Source of the DNA: Schistocerca nitens
Lineage: Eukaryota; Arthropoda; Insecta; Orthoptera; Acrididae
NCBI RefSeq assembly: GCF_023898315.1
Contig: NC_064616.1
Coordinates: forward strand, 294,042,934 to 294,106,933
Direction: 5' to 3'
DNA: 64,000 nt
Of the stretch, positions 43,203 through 55,335 are shown piece by piece (positions within the stretch are counted from its first letter, which is position 1; each line of letters opens with the position of its first letter). Made by a program: the position numbers and the translations under genes. The notes below the pieces were generated by a model, which saw only the letters and a list, made by a program, of their open reading frames with translations, was not told the origin of the DNA and ran no database searches.

Positions 43203-43899
43203 TATAAAATAAATAAAATAAAATAGAATAAAATATTAATTATTCTATCTGTATGATAGTGATTGGTTGTAATTGATATTTCCTTATCTGGAACGTGGAC
43301 GTTTAATTATTCGGAATCAGACGCTTGACAATGGCTATTTGGTAAAGGCAATGTTACTCGTAGTTGACCGTGAAATAAAACTGAAATAATCGGACTTCGT
43401 AATTAAATCGTTTCCAAAGACTGCTGCGGTAGGTACGGACTCATAATCTAATCTCAATATTACAATGATTTGCCAGCCATGCCAATACGTCGTACAGAGG
43501 TGATTGTCTACTGAACATAAAAAAGTTACATAGTTAGTTAAATCAGATATATTCAATGAAATTGCCTACAGTTCATAATCCTACTTACTTTTACAAATAC
43601 AAATTCTTTTCAGAATCGAGTGCCTAGTGTGGTTGCAACTCGCAGTATTCTTCTATAGCATGAAAATATGGCGGTGTGCCAGACAATAAAATAAAATACG
43701 TGCTTCTCGCACCACTTCTACCAGAGCTCTCCCCTCTTAATCAAACATAAGGGTAACGTAATTATGCTTTTGTTTTATCAGCGACACAGCGCTGCAGTTG
43801 TGTGCCATAGGCTTTATTTATTTGTCACTGATTATTTATTTAATTAATATTTCGCGTTTCCGCGGAAACTCACGCTCGGCATGCAAATGTGCCTTTATA
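43203..43899 (-). repeat. 5' LTR of the Ty3/gypsy-type element
   Basis: 697 bp, the partner of 34346-35057. On the minus strand it starts TATAAAGGCAC at 43899. The ends are not the usual TG...CA. Confidence 0.92.
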
Positions 43900-43903
43900 G
43901 GCC

Positions 43904-45535
43904 TATGTCGTCATTGCCGCAGTACGACCCTGGAACTGCATGCGGTCTTACAGAATTGTTTCACCGCGAAGGATGGTAGCATAGTCTCTTCTTTTAATCA
44001 TTTATTATGCGAAAAAACTCGCTCCCCTTTTAACAGCAGTTTATCGTAGATCGCTGGAGCAACAAAGGTTACCTAGCGACTGGAGAAAAGCGAAGGCCAT
44101 TCCTGTTTTCAAGAAGGGCTGTAGGACAGATGCACACAGTTATAGACATATATCGCTGAATGTTCAAATGTGTGTGAATTTCTAAGGGACCAAACTGCTG
44201 AGGTCATCGGTCTAGCTAACTTCAACTAACTTATGCTAAGAACAACATACACACCAATGCCCGAGGGAGGACTCGAACCTCCTGAGGGGGAAGAGAGGGG
44301 GGGGGGGGGGGCGGGCGCAATCCGTGACATGGGCCTCAAACCGCGCGGCCTGTATCTCTGAAGTCAATCTGTTGTAGAATTATGAAACCTATTTTATGCT
44401 CAAGAATCATGACTTTTTGCGGAACAAAAATCTCATCACTAAAATCAACACGGATTCCGCGAACAAAGAGACCTTGAGGAACTCACCTTGCTCTGTTCTT
44501 CCAAGAGATTCATAGCGCAGTAGACAACAGCTTTCAGATCGGTGCCGTGTCCCTTGACTTCACGAAAGCATTTTTTGACACCGCCCGCACTGTCGTTTAG
44601 TGGAAAAGAGTACGAGCTTATCGAGTATCGATCCAGACTTTGTTGCAGACAGAACTCAACACGTCGCTCTTAACGGAACGAAATCGACAAATGTAAAGGC
44701 AATTTCCAGAGTCCCCCTAGGGAATGTGATAGTACCGTTACTGTTTACAAAGTACATAAATGCTCTAGTAGAAAGCGTCGAAATCTCTTTAAGATTGTTC
44801 ACAGATGGTACGGTTGTCTGTAAGAAAGTAGCAGCACTGGAAGACAGTATCGATTTGCAGAATGACCTGCAGGGGATTGATGAATGATGCAGGTTCTGGC
44901 AGTTGACCATGAACGTAAATAAATGCAACATATTGCGCATAAATAGGAAAAGAAATCCGCTACTGTACTATTACACTAGTGACCACAAATTGCTGGACAC
45001 AGTCTCTACCGTAAATTATCTCCAGAGTGATCTTAAGCGGAATGACTACGTAAAACAAATAGCAGGAAGAGCAAATGCCACACTGAGATTCGTAAGAACA
45101 ATCTTAAGGAAGTGTAATTTATTCACGAAAGAAGTGGCTTACAAGGAGCTTGTTCGACCGATTCTCGAGTATTGTTCGTCAGTCTGGGATCCTTACCAGG
45201 CAGGACTGATAGAAGAAATGGAGAAGATCCAACGAAGAGCGATGCATTTCGTCACGGGTCAGTTTAGCCAGCGCGAAGGCATTACACGTACTACTGAAAT
45301 TTCGAGTGAGTGCCTTCCGGGGAGAGTCATATTACTTCCTCCCACACACATCTCACGACATGACCACGACGAGAGAACTCGAGAAGTTAAGAGCCAATAC
45401 AGAGGTATACCGACGCTTACCCACGCTCCATTCGCGAGTGGAACAGGGAAGCGGAGATCAGTTAGTGGTACCAGAAGTACCCTCTGCCACTCACCGTTAG
45501 ATGGCTTGCGGAGTATAAATTAGATGCCGATGCAA
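43904..45535 (+). pseudogene. CR1-like LINE ORF2 relic
   Basis: Ordered pieces of a non-LTR reverse transcriptase: LPSDWRKAKAIPVFKKGCRT (about 44070-44130), SYRHISL, then after the SINE SICCRIMKPILCSRIM, AVSLDFTKAFFDTA-like motif A (about 44545-44585), VPLGNVIVPLLFTKYINALV (motif B/C region, 44720-44775), LRLFTDGTVVCK (the YADD box is degraded to FTDG), DSIDLQNDLQ, and a long frame at 44903-45523 (MTMNVNKCNILRI, RFVRTILRKCNLFTKEVAY, RPILEYCSSVWDPYQ, RAMHFVTG). Several frameshifts lie upstream of 44880. The wording is that of the CR1/L2 group. Confidence 0.78.
44161..44352 (-). mobile_element. SgRP1-related SINE, diverged
   Basis: Minus orientation; the body on the plus strand reads 'tgctgaggtcatcggtc' and 'aatgcccgagggagg', with the B box as 'gactcgaacctcc'. 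The imperfect target duplication is 'tatcgctgaa' (44151-44160) and 'tatctctgaa' (44353-44362). A run of 15 G (44297-44311) has expanded in the head. It interrupts the CR1-like LINE. Confidence 0.78.
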
Positions 45536-48287
45536 ATTAACTTTCCGGAACACGAATTTGAAACCTCTGAGACAGCAGAAAAGTGCTCTGCCAACAAAGC
45601 CAAGCGGTCATCTTTGTTTTATGACTGTGAAACGAATCTACTGAAATAACCTCAAATTTTCGAACAATTTCTACTTTTGGGCTACCGACGTATGCAACAC
45701 TGTGGGGGAGCTTCCTTTGCGGAATTACGGTGCGCCTACCTGATAATTGCTTACGTGTAAGCACAAGTAGTTTTTCATTTTTGGTTCGGATCTCCGTTAA
45801 ACTGCTGTTTACGTAAGTTCTTCGCTTACGTGAGCGGACTCAGAGACAGTGTGACATCCCGTTGCATCAAGTAGCATAAGAATCATGCGCACGTAGCAGC
45901 AGCACGGAGTTCCAGGCTGGGGTCGCCGTGTGCGCATCGTCGCCATCTATCCGCGTACGATGGAAGCTCCAGCACGTGCAGCACCGCGCGGAAGCGGCGT
46001 ATTTCGTGCGCGTGACACGAATGCTTCACTGGCAGCAGTTCTGAGAAATAGCTTGGCATTATGTGCGTGTCCATTTAATGCCGTCGGAAACGGCACGTCT
46101 TGTGGACTACATCCGCCTCACACATGACGTGTTGCTGAGAACATCACGCAACGAGAAAGGAAGTACTCTGCATATGTAGTATGTATTTATTGGTCCAGCT
46201 TTATCATCCAACACAGATTGTATAGATTATATGGAACAGATTAAATGAACGTAATATGACTCACAGTCTCATATGATGTGAGTCTTATCTACGAATCTGC
46301 AACTAAAAACGATTGCTGATACAGAGAATCAATAATTCTTGTCATGTATATTATTTCTCAAGTCAACATCCCTTTTTCTTAACACAGGGCTGAATGAGGT
46401 ATCGTTAAAATTATTTTATAACTGGCTTCTGACATTGCATACCGATTTTGCGCTGAAATTTACAATTTGAGCAAAATTTTAACATAAAAGGAACTTTTTA
46501 ACTATCAGCAGATAAAAGGGTATCATGGATGACCAGCTTCATACCTATGTTTTACGAAGCTAACTTAATCACTAATAAGAGACCCCCTTTTCATATTATC
46601 TGATTACAGATACCATTCTATTTGTTTTAAAGCACTTCTTTACCGAATAATTCGTATACAGCATTGTCACATATGATATCCGTGACCACTGCAGTTGTCC
46701 ATTCTCTTTGATCTTAAGCCTTAAAGAAAATGAAAAACAAAAAGTAGACTAAGATTAAATTCTTACGTCAAATACTGTTTAAACTGAGGTACTGTAATGT
46801 TCTGAAAATAATTATGTTCAGAATTATGAGCATGGAAATGTATGTATAAGGATGTATCATCAATTCATGATTATTATTACACTTCGTTCGGTTCATTTGT
46901 AAAGGTATTTTCTCTTCATCACCACAACTACCCATATCCCAACGACTACACTTATTCCAAATACTGTCATTATTTACAACTATAAAAGTGCAAAAGTTTC
47001 CTACGAGTCCCCTGGTACATACAAGAAATAACGCTAGGAACGTCTTCAGTTTAGTGTTATCCCTTAACTCGCAAGGTGACTTCCCTGTAACATGTACCGC
47101 GAGGTGGGGTATCTGGGATCCTGATGTTTAAAGCGAGATTTATGGCAAAAATCATTTGAAATTTTTAATTTATGCTATATAACATTTATTTTTACAATAA
47201 TTTAAGTATTGTCTAAGTGCTTCTAGTGTACTTTATTGCACTAAACAAAGCCTGCAGAATTTTACTATTTATCACACAAAAGCACATAATTTTGTGTGGT
47301 TCTTTTAAATAGTACACATAAGTAGACTGAATTTTACATTCTGAAAAATTCTACAATTTCTGTAGCAAATAAATTTCCAAATAAAACTAAATTCCAGGGG
47401 TTAAATTTGCGCATAAAAATTCCACCCGATAGGTACAAAAAGAAAGTCTGTCAAATTGACATTCCTTGCTGGGAATTACATTTTTATCACCTCTCAGAAC
47501 ACATTCGATTTTAACGGACACTAACAAGTATTTCATTGAAGTAACAGACAGGTCCCCATCACAACTTTCCTGAAGTTCTTCCTCTGAATGATACTCTTGT
47601 TCGATAGCAGAACTGTGATCACTGGCTAATGTAAAACGGTCGTCTTTTTCGTTTATTTCTTGATCTATATCACTGACACCTTCCTCCATAGACCGACTAA
47701 CAATTTCATCAAACTCGGGAAAGTTAAAAATAATGACACATTCGTGCCAACACAATTTGAGCTTTACGGTACCATACTGAAGAAAACAGGTACACAGTTC
47801 ACGAGGCGCGGTCTAGGAGTCTCCAACACCTATCAATAACACGTGTCAACAATAAACACAGAAGGCGATAACGCAAGCGACACCAAAACATCGCAGACTT
47901 GGCAAGTTAAGGAGGGTAGGGGGAGTATAGAAGCATTCCACCACAACTGGTCTTGGAGAGCGAGTTCGAACATTTTCACCCGGTCTGAGAGACCACACCT
48001 CGTGAGTTAATGGTTAAGTACTTTCTCTGAGTAATTTATTATATTTTTTTTCTTGTACGCTGTTGCATGCTGTACGCCAGAGCGAATAACGCTTTCCTGG
48101 CGGCATGATGTTACAGAACACGTTTGGTGATGCAGTATTCTGATACACCATTTCTGCAGGGTAATTTTTTCCACCGTGTACAATCTCTAGGGATTGATCG
48201 ATGAGAGGATACGGAACAAAAAAGGTCTAATGAACTTATGTCCTGAAATGCACAATTTCCATGCTAGAGACCATATATTCAATCGTA
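45536..48287. other. No gene recognised
   Basis: Mostly AT-rich DNA. A CG-richer patch lies at about 45890-46110. Apart from the acidic frame at 47387-47755 nothing looks like protein. Confidence 0.45.
47387..47755 (-). CDS. Hypothetical acidic ORF
   Basis: 122 codons on the minus strand. The first half is strikingly acidic (FDEIVSRSMEEGVSDIDQEI, SDHSSAIEQEYHSEEELQES), and the second half looks random. Acidic N-termini of this form are common in piggyBac-type transposases, so it may be the first exon-like remnant of one, but no downstream transposase text is visible. It could also be a chance frame. No function is proposed. Confidence 0.2.
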   Translation of the reverse strand: MCWHECVIIFNFPEFDEIVSRSMEEGVSDIDQEINEKDDRFTLASDHSSAIEQEYHSEEELQESCDGDLSVTSMKYLLVSVKIECVLRGDKNVIPSKECQFDRLSFCTYRVEFLCANLTPGI

Positions 48288-49020
48288 ACAGGACCTGGAA
48301 GAGCAACTGAACGGAATGGACATGGTCTTGAAAGGAGGATATAAGATGAACATCAACAAAAGCAAAACGAGGATAATGGAATGTAGTCGAATTAAGTCTA
48401 GTGATGCTGAGGGAATTAGATTAGGAAATGAGACACTTAAAGTAGTAAAGGAGTTTTGCTATTTGGGGAGCAAAATAACTAATGGTGGTCGAAGTAGAGA
48501 GGACATAAAATGTAGACTGGCAATGGCAAGGAAAACGTTTCTAAAGAATAGGAATTTGTTAACATCGAGTATAGATTTCTCAGGAAGTCGTTTCTGAAAG
48601 TATTTGTATGGAGTGTAGCCATGTATGGAAGTGAAACGTGGACGATAAATAGTTTGGACAAGAAGCGAATAGAAGCTTTCGAAATGTGGTGCCACAGAAG
48701 AATGCTGAAGATTATATGGGTAGATCACATAACTAATGATGAGGTATTGAATAGGATTGGAGAGAAGAGGAGTTTGCGGCACAACTTGACTAGAAGAAGG
48801 GCTCGGTTGGTAGGACATGTTCTGAGGCATCAAGGGATCACCAATTTAGTATTGGAGGGCAGCGTGGAGGGTAAAAATCGTTGAGGGAGACCAAGAGATG
48901 AATACACTAAGCAGATTCAGAAGGATGTAGGTTGCAGTAGGTACTGGGAGATGAAGAAGCTTGCACAGGATAGAGTAGCATGGAGAGCTGCATCAAACCA
49001 CAACAACAACAACAACAACA
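48288..49020 (+). pseudogene. RTE-type LINE, 3' end
   Basis: Starts abruptly at DLEEQLNGMDMVL (48291), then KMNINKSKTRIMECSRIKSS, EFCYLGSKITNGGRSREDIK and LAMARKTFLKNRNLLTSS to about 48595. A one-base frame change follows, then YGSETWTINSLDKKRIEAFE, MWCHRRMLKIIWVDHIT and RRARLVGHVLRHQGI. A TGA at 48882-48884 stands where CGA (Arg of GKNRRGRPRDEY) is expected, and the text continues to WRAA near 48990. The element ends in an (AAC)n tail (49000-49020), usual for RTE LINEs. Only the C-terminal ~230 codons of ORF2 were inserted. Confidence 0.85.
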
Positions 49021-49549
49021 TTTTGTTACAGAGACTGGGGTCTAATACGCGCTGTGCCATGCGGCCACAGTTACAGCATGGGCTGAAAATGGTTTCCATG
49101 TGCCTCAACGCATGCGCGACGCACCGCAGCATGTTCTGTCCCACTCGTGCACATCGGCCAGTTTGTAATTCTGCTGCCACCTCTTCAGGTAACTTGTCCA
49201 AAATGAATCAGTTGTGTTGACAGTTGTTTCTCTGGTGCCAGAAAGGACGCCGAGTAAAAACAGTTGCTATCATGGCTTCCGCTCGTGCCATTTTCCCAAC
49301 AGTGCAACAAAAGAAACACAAGCGCCAGCAATAGTACTGACGATACTACCCGCAACAACAGTGGAACACTGCCGGCGTTGCCCAAACGTAGTCGGAATCA
49401 CTGTATGCTCTGGTCGCCTCTCTCAGAAACAAACATGTTTGATTCCCCGAGCGCCACCCTGCTTGCAGCGCCACTATAATCACACATACTGCGCAACTGT
49501 TAACAAAAAATCGATACGTTAATTAGTTAATTAGAATTGCAGTTAGCCA
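49021..49549. other. No gene recognised
   Basis: No protein or repeat recognised. Confidence 0.45.
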
Positions 49550-50650
49550 ATCAGGCAGGTTCTTTGTTGAATTTCAAGGACAACACAGTCGCTGGAGAGC
49601 GCAGAAAAATGGTCTACCTCAGGGAAGCGCCTTGGCTCCACTTCTCTTCAACATTTATACCAACAACCAGCCATTGACCCCAGGCACAAGGAGATTCTTA
49701 TATGCAGATGACCTAGCCCTTGCTACGCAGAGCTCATGCTTTGAAAGAGTGGAAAGAAACCTGACGACAGCACTTAGAACACTGTCAAGCTACTACAATC
49801 GGAACCAACTCAGACCAAACCCTTCGAAGACACAAGTGTGTGCCTTTCATTTAAGGAACAGCGAAGCTAATCGTGAGCTACATATTGCATGTTCAGGCAA
49901 TATCATCACGCACCTAAATACTTGGGAGTCACTCTCGATAGAACTCTGACATTCGAAACTCACTGCAAGAACACGAAAATGAAAATCTCCGCTCGAAACA
50001 ACCTAATTCGCAAACTAGCGGGGACACAGTGGGGATCACATCCGCAAACTATTCGCTGTTCTGCAATGGCACTGTACTTTCCCACTGCTGAATATGCTTC
50101 TCCAGTCTGGTACAGGTCTTCTCACGCCAGACAAGTAGACATTGCTCTCAACGAAACCTGCAGGTTGATCACAGGATGCTTAAGACCTACCCCAACTGAT
50201 AAGCTCTACTGCCTGGCTGGAATAGCGCCGCCATGGGTACGCAGAAGAGTGGCTGCCAACAAGGAGAGACTGAAAGTGGAACAGGACAGTGCCCATCTAC
50301 TGCACGGACATAATCCACCACAGCAACGGCTGAGATCGCGAAAGAGCTTCCTGAGAACATCCGAGAAGCTCACCATTTCACCAGAGAAGGCAAGGCTGGA
50401 GTTATGGAAGAAGTCGACGCCTCACCTGCAGACGCCAGAAGCTGAAGACCTACCACCTGGACACAACGAGAGCTGGCTGGTGTGGAAATCTTTAAACAGA
50501 TTACGATCAGGAGTTGGCCGATCCAGAGACAACGTGAAGAGATGGGGCTTCATAACAGAAGATACGTCCTGTGATTGTGGACAAGAACAAACCACAAGCC
50601 ACATGCAAGTGTGTGCTGCGTTTGGTTTCCAACAACAATTGGACAATTAA
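49550..50650 (+). pseudogene. Non-LTR LINE, C-terminal half of ORF2
   Basis: Text begins FVEFQGQHSRW and NGLPQGSALAPLLFNIYTN (motif B), then RRFLYADDLALATQSSC (motif C, intact YADD) and LRPNPSKTQVCAFHL (49632-49880). After a frame change near 49900, PKYLGVTLDRTLTFETHCK, NLIRKLAGTQWGSHPQTIR and EYASPVWYRSSHARQVDI follow. The C-terminus carries WLVWKSLNRLRSGVGRSRDN and a zinc motif CDCGQEQTTSHMQVC. The fingers and motif A are absent (5' truncation). The 253-codon second frame is nearly undamaged, so the copy is not very old. The clade is Jockey/I-like; I cannot fix it further. Confidence 0.82.
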
Positions 50651-50654
50651 ATAT

Positions 50655-51545
50655 TATATACTAAAAGTTAACAAATTCGTCTTTTACAGAAATGCTTTTC
50701 TTCCTGTAGCCACGCTGTATTTTGTATCCTCTCTACATTCGCTGTCGTCAGTTATATTGCTGGCTAAACAGAAAATTCATATACTACTTTTAATGCCTCA
50801 TCTCCTCATTTAATTCCCTCAGCATCGCCTGATTTAATTCGATTGCATCCCAGTAGCCTTGTTTTACTTTCGTTGAATTTCATCTTATAAACTCTTTTCA
50901 GTACACTGTCCACTTCGTTTATTACTCTTCGATGTCTCCCACAGAATTACAATGCCACCGCAGAACCTCGAAGTATTTATTTCTTATTCCTGAACTTAAA
51001 TTTACTTTTCTAATTTCTCCTTTTTTTCTGATTGCTCAGTGTACAGACTGAAATACATCTTGGATAGGCTACAACCTTTCCCCTTCATTCCTTCGACTCT
51101 TATAACTGCAGTCTGGTTTCTGTACAAGTTGTAAACAGCATTTCCCTCCCCGTATTTTATCCCTGATACCTTCAGAGTTTCAAAAAAGTTCATTCCAATC
51201 AACATTTTGGAGAACTTTCTTCAAATGTTATAAACGAAGGCTTGCCTTTCTTTAACCTACCCTCGAAGATAAGTCGCAGGATTAGTATTACAAGGCGTGT
51301 TCCTACAATTCTCCAGAACCCAAACTGATCTTTCCCGAGTTCAACTTCTACCAGTTTTTCCATTACATTGTTAATAATTCGTGTTCGGACTTTGCAACAA
51401 TGACTTATTAAACTGATGGTTCGGTAAAATTCAGACTGTCAACATCTGCCTTTTTTGGAATTGGGATATCACTTTCTGCTTGACGTCTGAGAATATTTCG
51501 AATGTCTCGTATATCTTACATACCAGATGGATGGCTGAGGACCTC
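50655..51545 (-). pseudogene. RTE-type LINE fragment, antisense
   Basis: The minus strand reads in mixed frames ISQFQKRQMLTV (IPIPKK region), RERSVWVLENCRNT (EQFGFR region) and then ALVYNLYRNQTAVIRVEGM-like text; the frame at 51002-51205 gives GNAVYNLYRNQTAVIRVEGM and GKGCSLSKMYFSLYTEQSE (GVRQGCSLSPVLFN in relatives). Past it, KMKFNESKTRLLGCNRIKS is recognisable near 50820-50890. Heavily decayed. It is the same general family as 48288-49020, in the opposite orientation. Confidence 0.65.
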
Positions 51546-52429
51546 AGTAACTCAGATTGAAGAAAACACACGACATTAATAACCTCCATTTAACCTATAA
51601 TAGCTCTTTGTAACCATGTCTACAGTCACGGCAGTGAGAGTTTCGAGAGAGCAGTTTTGAAGATGTGAAGGTTTTGTGAGACAAGGTGCTGTGTTGCACA
51701 CTGGGGCATCGTCTCGGTCAAACAGAAGGCGGTCGCGCGTGCGAAACGGCGAAATAAACTAGAAGATTGATTGATCTGAAGCTTACAAACGTATTTTTCC
51801 TAAGACTTGCCGTACGGAATGCAAAAAGTGACGAAAAAGGCGGCAACGCGAAAGAAAATAAGTGCAAATCTGAATGAAACGGGTAATCATTTACTCCTTA
51901 TATTCATAAATGAATGCATACTTGTATCATCTGTATTACTAAGCGAATATCCCGCAAACAAATCCAATTGCAGGTTGCCTATCTAACGGCTGTCAGGGGA
52001 ACAAAAATTTGGTTTCCAATAATTCGCGTTACTGTCATAATGAAATCATTAAGTTTAACACAGGAAGAAAAGTATCACAGCCAGAAAATTTGTTTTTGTC
52101 TTGAGGTAATGTAACTGATAGTGCGCAAATACACGTACTTTATTCACGTAGTACTTCAGAATAGGGAATTACAACAAACTTTACACTGAATTTCAAACCC
52201 TTACGAAATTTTTTCTCTCTCACATATCCCCACACCCCCACAAAATGATGAAAGGAAAAAAGTTTATCACTTATTACATTTTCGCTGAGCATGCAGTAAA
52301 ACTTTAGCATCACACTTGATGTTTTAAATTATTGCTCTTTAACAGCGAATCTACTCTCAACAACGTTTTCAGACAAGATCCACATTTACCAATGAATATC
52401 CCAGCAAAATTATATCATTGTACTACACG
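51546..52429. other. No gene recognised
   Basis: No protein or repeat recognised. Confidence 0.5.
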
Positions 52430-52431
52430 TA

Positions 52432-53579
52432 CACTGAAGCGCCAAAGAAACTGGTATAGGCATGTGTATTCAAATACGCAAACAGGCAGAATACGACGCT
52501 GCGGTCGGCAACGCTTATATAACACATTATCAAGATTTCAGTGAGTGCTGTTATAGTCGGCGCACGAGCGACGGGATACATCATCTCCGAGGTAGTGATG
52601 AAGTGGGGATTTTCTCGTACAACCATTTCACGAGTGTACCGTGAACATCAGGAATCCAGTAAAACATCAAATCTTCGACATCGCTGCGGCCGGAAAAAGG
52701 TCATGCAAGAATGGGACTAACGAAGACTGAAGAGAATCGTTCAACGGGAAATAAGTGCAACCCTTCCGCAAATTGCTGCAGTTTCAATACTGGGCTATCA
52801 ATAAGTGTCAGTATCCGAACCATTCAACGAAACATCATCGATATGGGCTTTCGGAACCGAAGGTCCACTCATGTAGCCTTGATGACTGCACGACACAAAG
52901 CTTTACGCCTCGCCTGGGCCCGTCAACACCGACGTTGGACTTTTGATGACTGGAAACATGTTGCCCGGACGGACGAGTCTCGTTTCAAATTGTATCCAGC
53001 GGATGCACGTGTATGAATACGGAGTCAACCTCATCAATCCATAGAGCCTGCATGTCAGCAGGGGACTGTTCAAGCTGGTGGAGGCTTTGTAATGGTGTGG
53101 GGCGTGTGTAGATGAAGTGACACGGGACCGCTGATACGTCTAGATACGACTCTAGCGGGTGACACGTACGTAAGCATCTTGTCTGATCACGTGCATCCAT
53201 TCATGTCCATTGTGCATTCTGACGGACTTGGGTAATTCCAGCAGGACAATGCGACACCCTACACGTCCAGAATTGCTACAGAGTGACTCCAGGAACACAC
53301 CTCTGAGTTTAAACACTTCCGCTGGGCACCAGACTCCCCAGACATGAACGTTATTGAGCATATATGGGATGCCTTGCAATGTGCTGTTCAGAAGAGATCT
53401 CCACCCTCTCGTACTCTTACGGATTTATGGACAGTTCTGCAGGATTCATGGTGTAATTTCCCTCCAGCACTTCAGACATTAGACAAGTCCATGCCACATG
53501 GTGCTGCGGCACTTCTGCGTGTTCGTGGGGGCTCTACACGATATTAGGCAAGTGTACCAGTTTCTTTGACTCTTTGTTG
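52432..53579 (+). mobile_element. Tc1-family transposon, short copy
   Basis: The left end is 'cactgaagcgccaaagaaac' and the right end, on the plus strand, 'accagtttctttgactc' running to 53579. TA flanks both (52430-52431, 53580-53581). The wording matches a very common arthropod Tc1 family as I remember it. The copy has lost about 100 bp near the left end, around the start of the gene. Confidence 0.88.
52526..53547 (+). pseudogene. Tc1 transposase, start deleted
   Basis: The text runs YQDFS, then (other frame) VVIVGARATGYIISEVVMKWG-like and FSRTTISRVYREHQESSKTS, RHRCGRKKVMQEWD, QREISATLPQIAA, TSVSIRTIQRNIIDMGFRNR-like (52711-53016), RHKALRLAWARQHRRWTFDD and WKHVARTDESRFKLYPADA (first D). Then GGGFVMVWGVC, YVSILSDHVHPFMSIVHSDG, FQQDNATPYTSRIATE (second D) and WAPDSPDMNVIEHIWDALQ (E, DD34E), ending LRVRGGSTRY at 53547. 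There are several single-base frameshifts and stops. The initiating ATG region is missing. Confidence 0.85.
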
Positions 53580-53581
53580 TA

Positions 53582-54870
53582 GTTCAGGAAATCCGACGTC
53601 ATAAATAAATAGATGCTTGAAAAACTAGTTTTTGCGTAAAATGGAGCGCAAATTACCCAGACTATATTCATCCAGTGTTTCATAATGAGAACACTTAGCG
53701 ACGTCCAACAAATATTAAGGATAATTTCAAATCTTTTCCAAACTTTTTCTCGCTTACATGCCTAACATCAAATATTTAACACATTAACTCATTTGTAAAG
53801 TAATCAGGCGTTTGACATACTTTTATACATGGGAGTTCGAATCTTTGATGACTCAGGAGTTTAGTTTAATGGTATATAGTACCACATAAGTATTTCTGTG
53901 TAAAACGTAGTTCAGTTGATATAATAATATGCTTCCTTGAACTCAGAGGGAGCAATTCTATACCATAATTAATCATATGCAGGGACTGGACCTGCACGTG
54001 GTAATAATATATTTCTGAAGAAACACTGAAGAACATTCTCGAATGTCGAATTATTTTCCTTTTGTATTCCTTGAATAGTCGATTAACGATACACAACTGG
54101 AATTAGTCAAGATTTTCGCTTCAATGAAAAGCATGTAACGATCCGAATTGTTGACAAAACACACGAAAGTAACTAAAGAAACGCTATTCAAAAGACCACA
54201 GTTCCTCGCGAGGTCGGAGAAACACGCCATAGACGTGTAGTTTGCTATTCATATGATATGACGGCTTTCATTGCTTCCTCGAAAAGAGTACACATAAAGC
54301 AACGGTTGGTCGTCATCGGAAGTAGTATTCATGTTTGCTGCACAGCAACTAGCTCACACATAACGAGCGCCATTCAACTGGATCGCTGCACGCCCATTAA
54401 ACACGACCGACCGTGGCGTGGAACCCGCTCTGTATGTAATCGAGCTTTAAGGGTCAGAACAGCAGTCCGAAGTAAAACACAACATTTTCGTGGAAAGAAC
54501 TCTGTTTATCCCCGTTTTAAGAACTTTAGTGTTTCCGTTTTATGACCAGCATCTCTTTCAACTAACCATTGTTCCCTCACCTAACACAAAATTTCCCTGA
54601 ATAATACGCTAATTTGGACTATGTCACCATAGTTTCGACTTTGAAAGTCACAACTGAAGATTCATTACCACCAAAGCAAAGCTACAGTCAGTAATTGGTG
54701 TGCTTCTGTATTAAAACATTACAGTTCTCAATGAAGTTTAGAAATGCCGGTTACTTTCTGCGTCAATATTCCGCTGAATTTGCTTTCATCCTTAGATACT
54801 CTCACAATTTTTCAAACCGTAGAGCATCAGCGCTAGTACTATTGACGGTTTAGTTTTTTTTTCTAGCCTA
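53582..54870. other. No gene recognised
   Basis: No protein or repeat recognised. A 95-codon frame at 54258-54545 has no recognisable features. Confidence 0.5.
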
Positions 54871-54872
54871 TA

Positions 54873-55153
54873 CAGAGTGGTCCATTGATCGTGACCGGGC
54901 CAAATATCTCACGAAATAAACGTCAAACGAAAAGACTACAAAGAACCAAACTTGTCTAGCTTGAAGGGGCAAACCAGATGGCGCTATGGTTGGCCCGCTA
55001 GATGGCGCTGCCATAAGTCAAACGGATATCAACTGCGTTTTTTTAAATAGGAACCCTCATTAATATTACATATTCGTGTAGTACGTAAAGAAATATGAAT
55101 GTTTTAGTTGGACCACTTTTTCGCTTCGTGATCGATGGCGCTGTAATAGTCCC
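54873..55153 (+). repeat. Left terminal inverted repeat of the DD41D element
   Basis: Pairs with 61467-61746 over about 280 bp with scattered mismatches. Shared words, in order, are 'gccaaatatctcacgaaata', 'gatggcgctatggttggccc', 'cggatatcaactgcgttttt' and 'gatggcgctgtaatagtc'. Confidence 0.9.
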
Positions 55154-55335
55154 AAGCATATGGCTCAATTTTAGACGAACAGTTGGTAACAGGTAGATTT
55201 TTTAAATTAAAATACAGAACGGAGGTACGCTTGAACATTTTATTTTGGTTGTCCCAATGTGTTACATGTACCTTTGTGAACTTATCATTTCTGAGAATGC
55301 ATGCTGTTACAGCGTGATTACCTGTAAATACCACA

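Larger units (their letters stand above)
34346..43899 (-). mobile_element. Ty3/gypsy-type LTR retrotransposon
   Basis: A 9.55-kb LTR element in minus orientation, flanked by the 4-bp duplication GGCC (34342-34345 and 43900-43903). Parts in element order: 5' LTR (43203-43899), leader with a likely primer-binding site just inside the LTR ('tggcgactgcgtg' on the minus strand), gag (40464-42662), pol (37021-40449), about 2 kb without a recognised gene, a purine-rich tract ('cagggggcaa' on the minus strand), and 3' LTR (34346-35057). The LTRs are closely similar, with few substitutions and some small length differences at one end, so the insertion is young. Gag looks whole; pol carries about one or two breaks. 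The copy is treated as a fossil. Confidence 0.93.
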
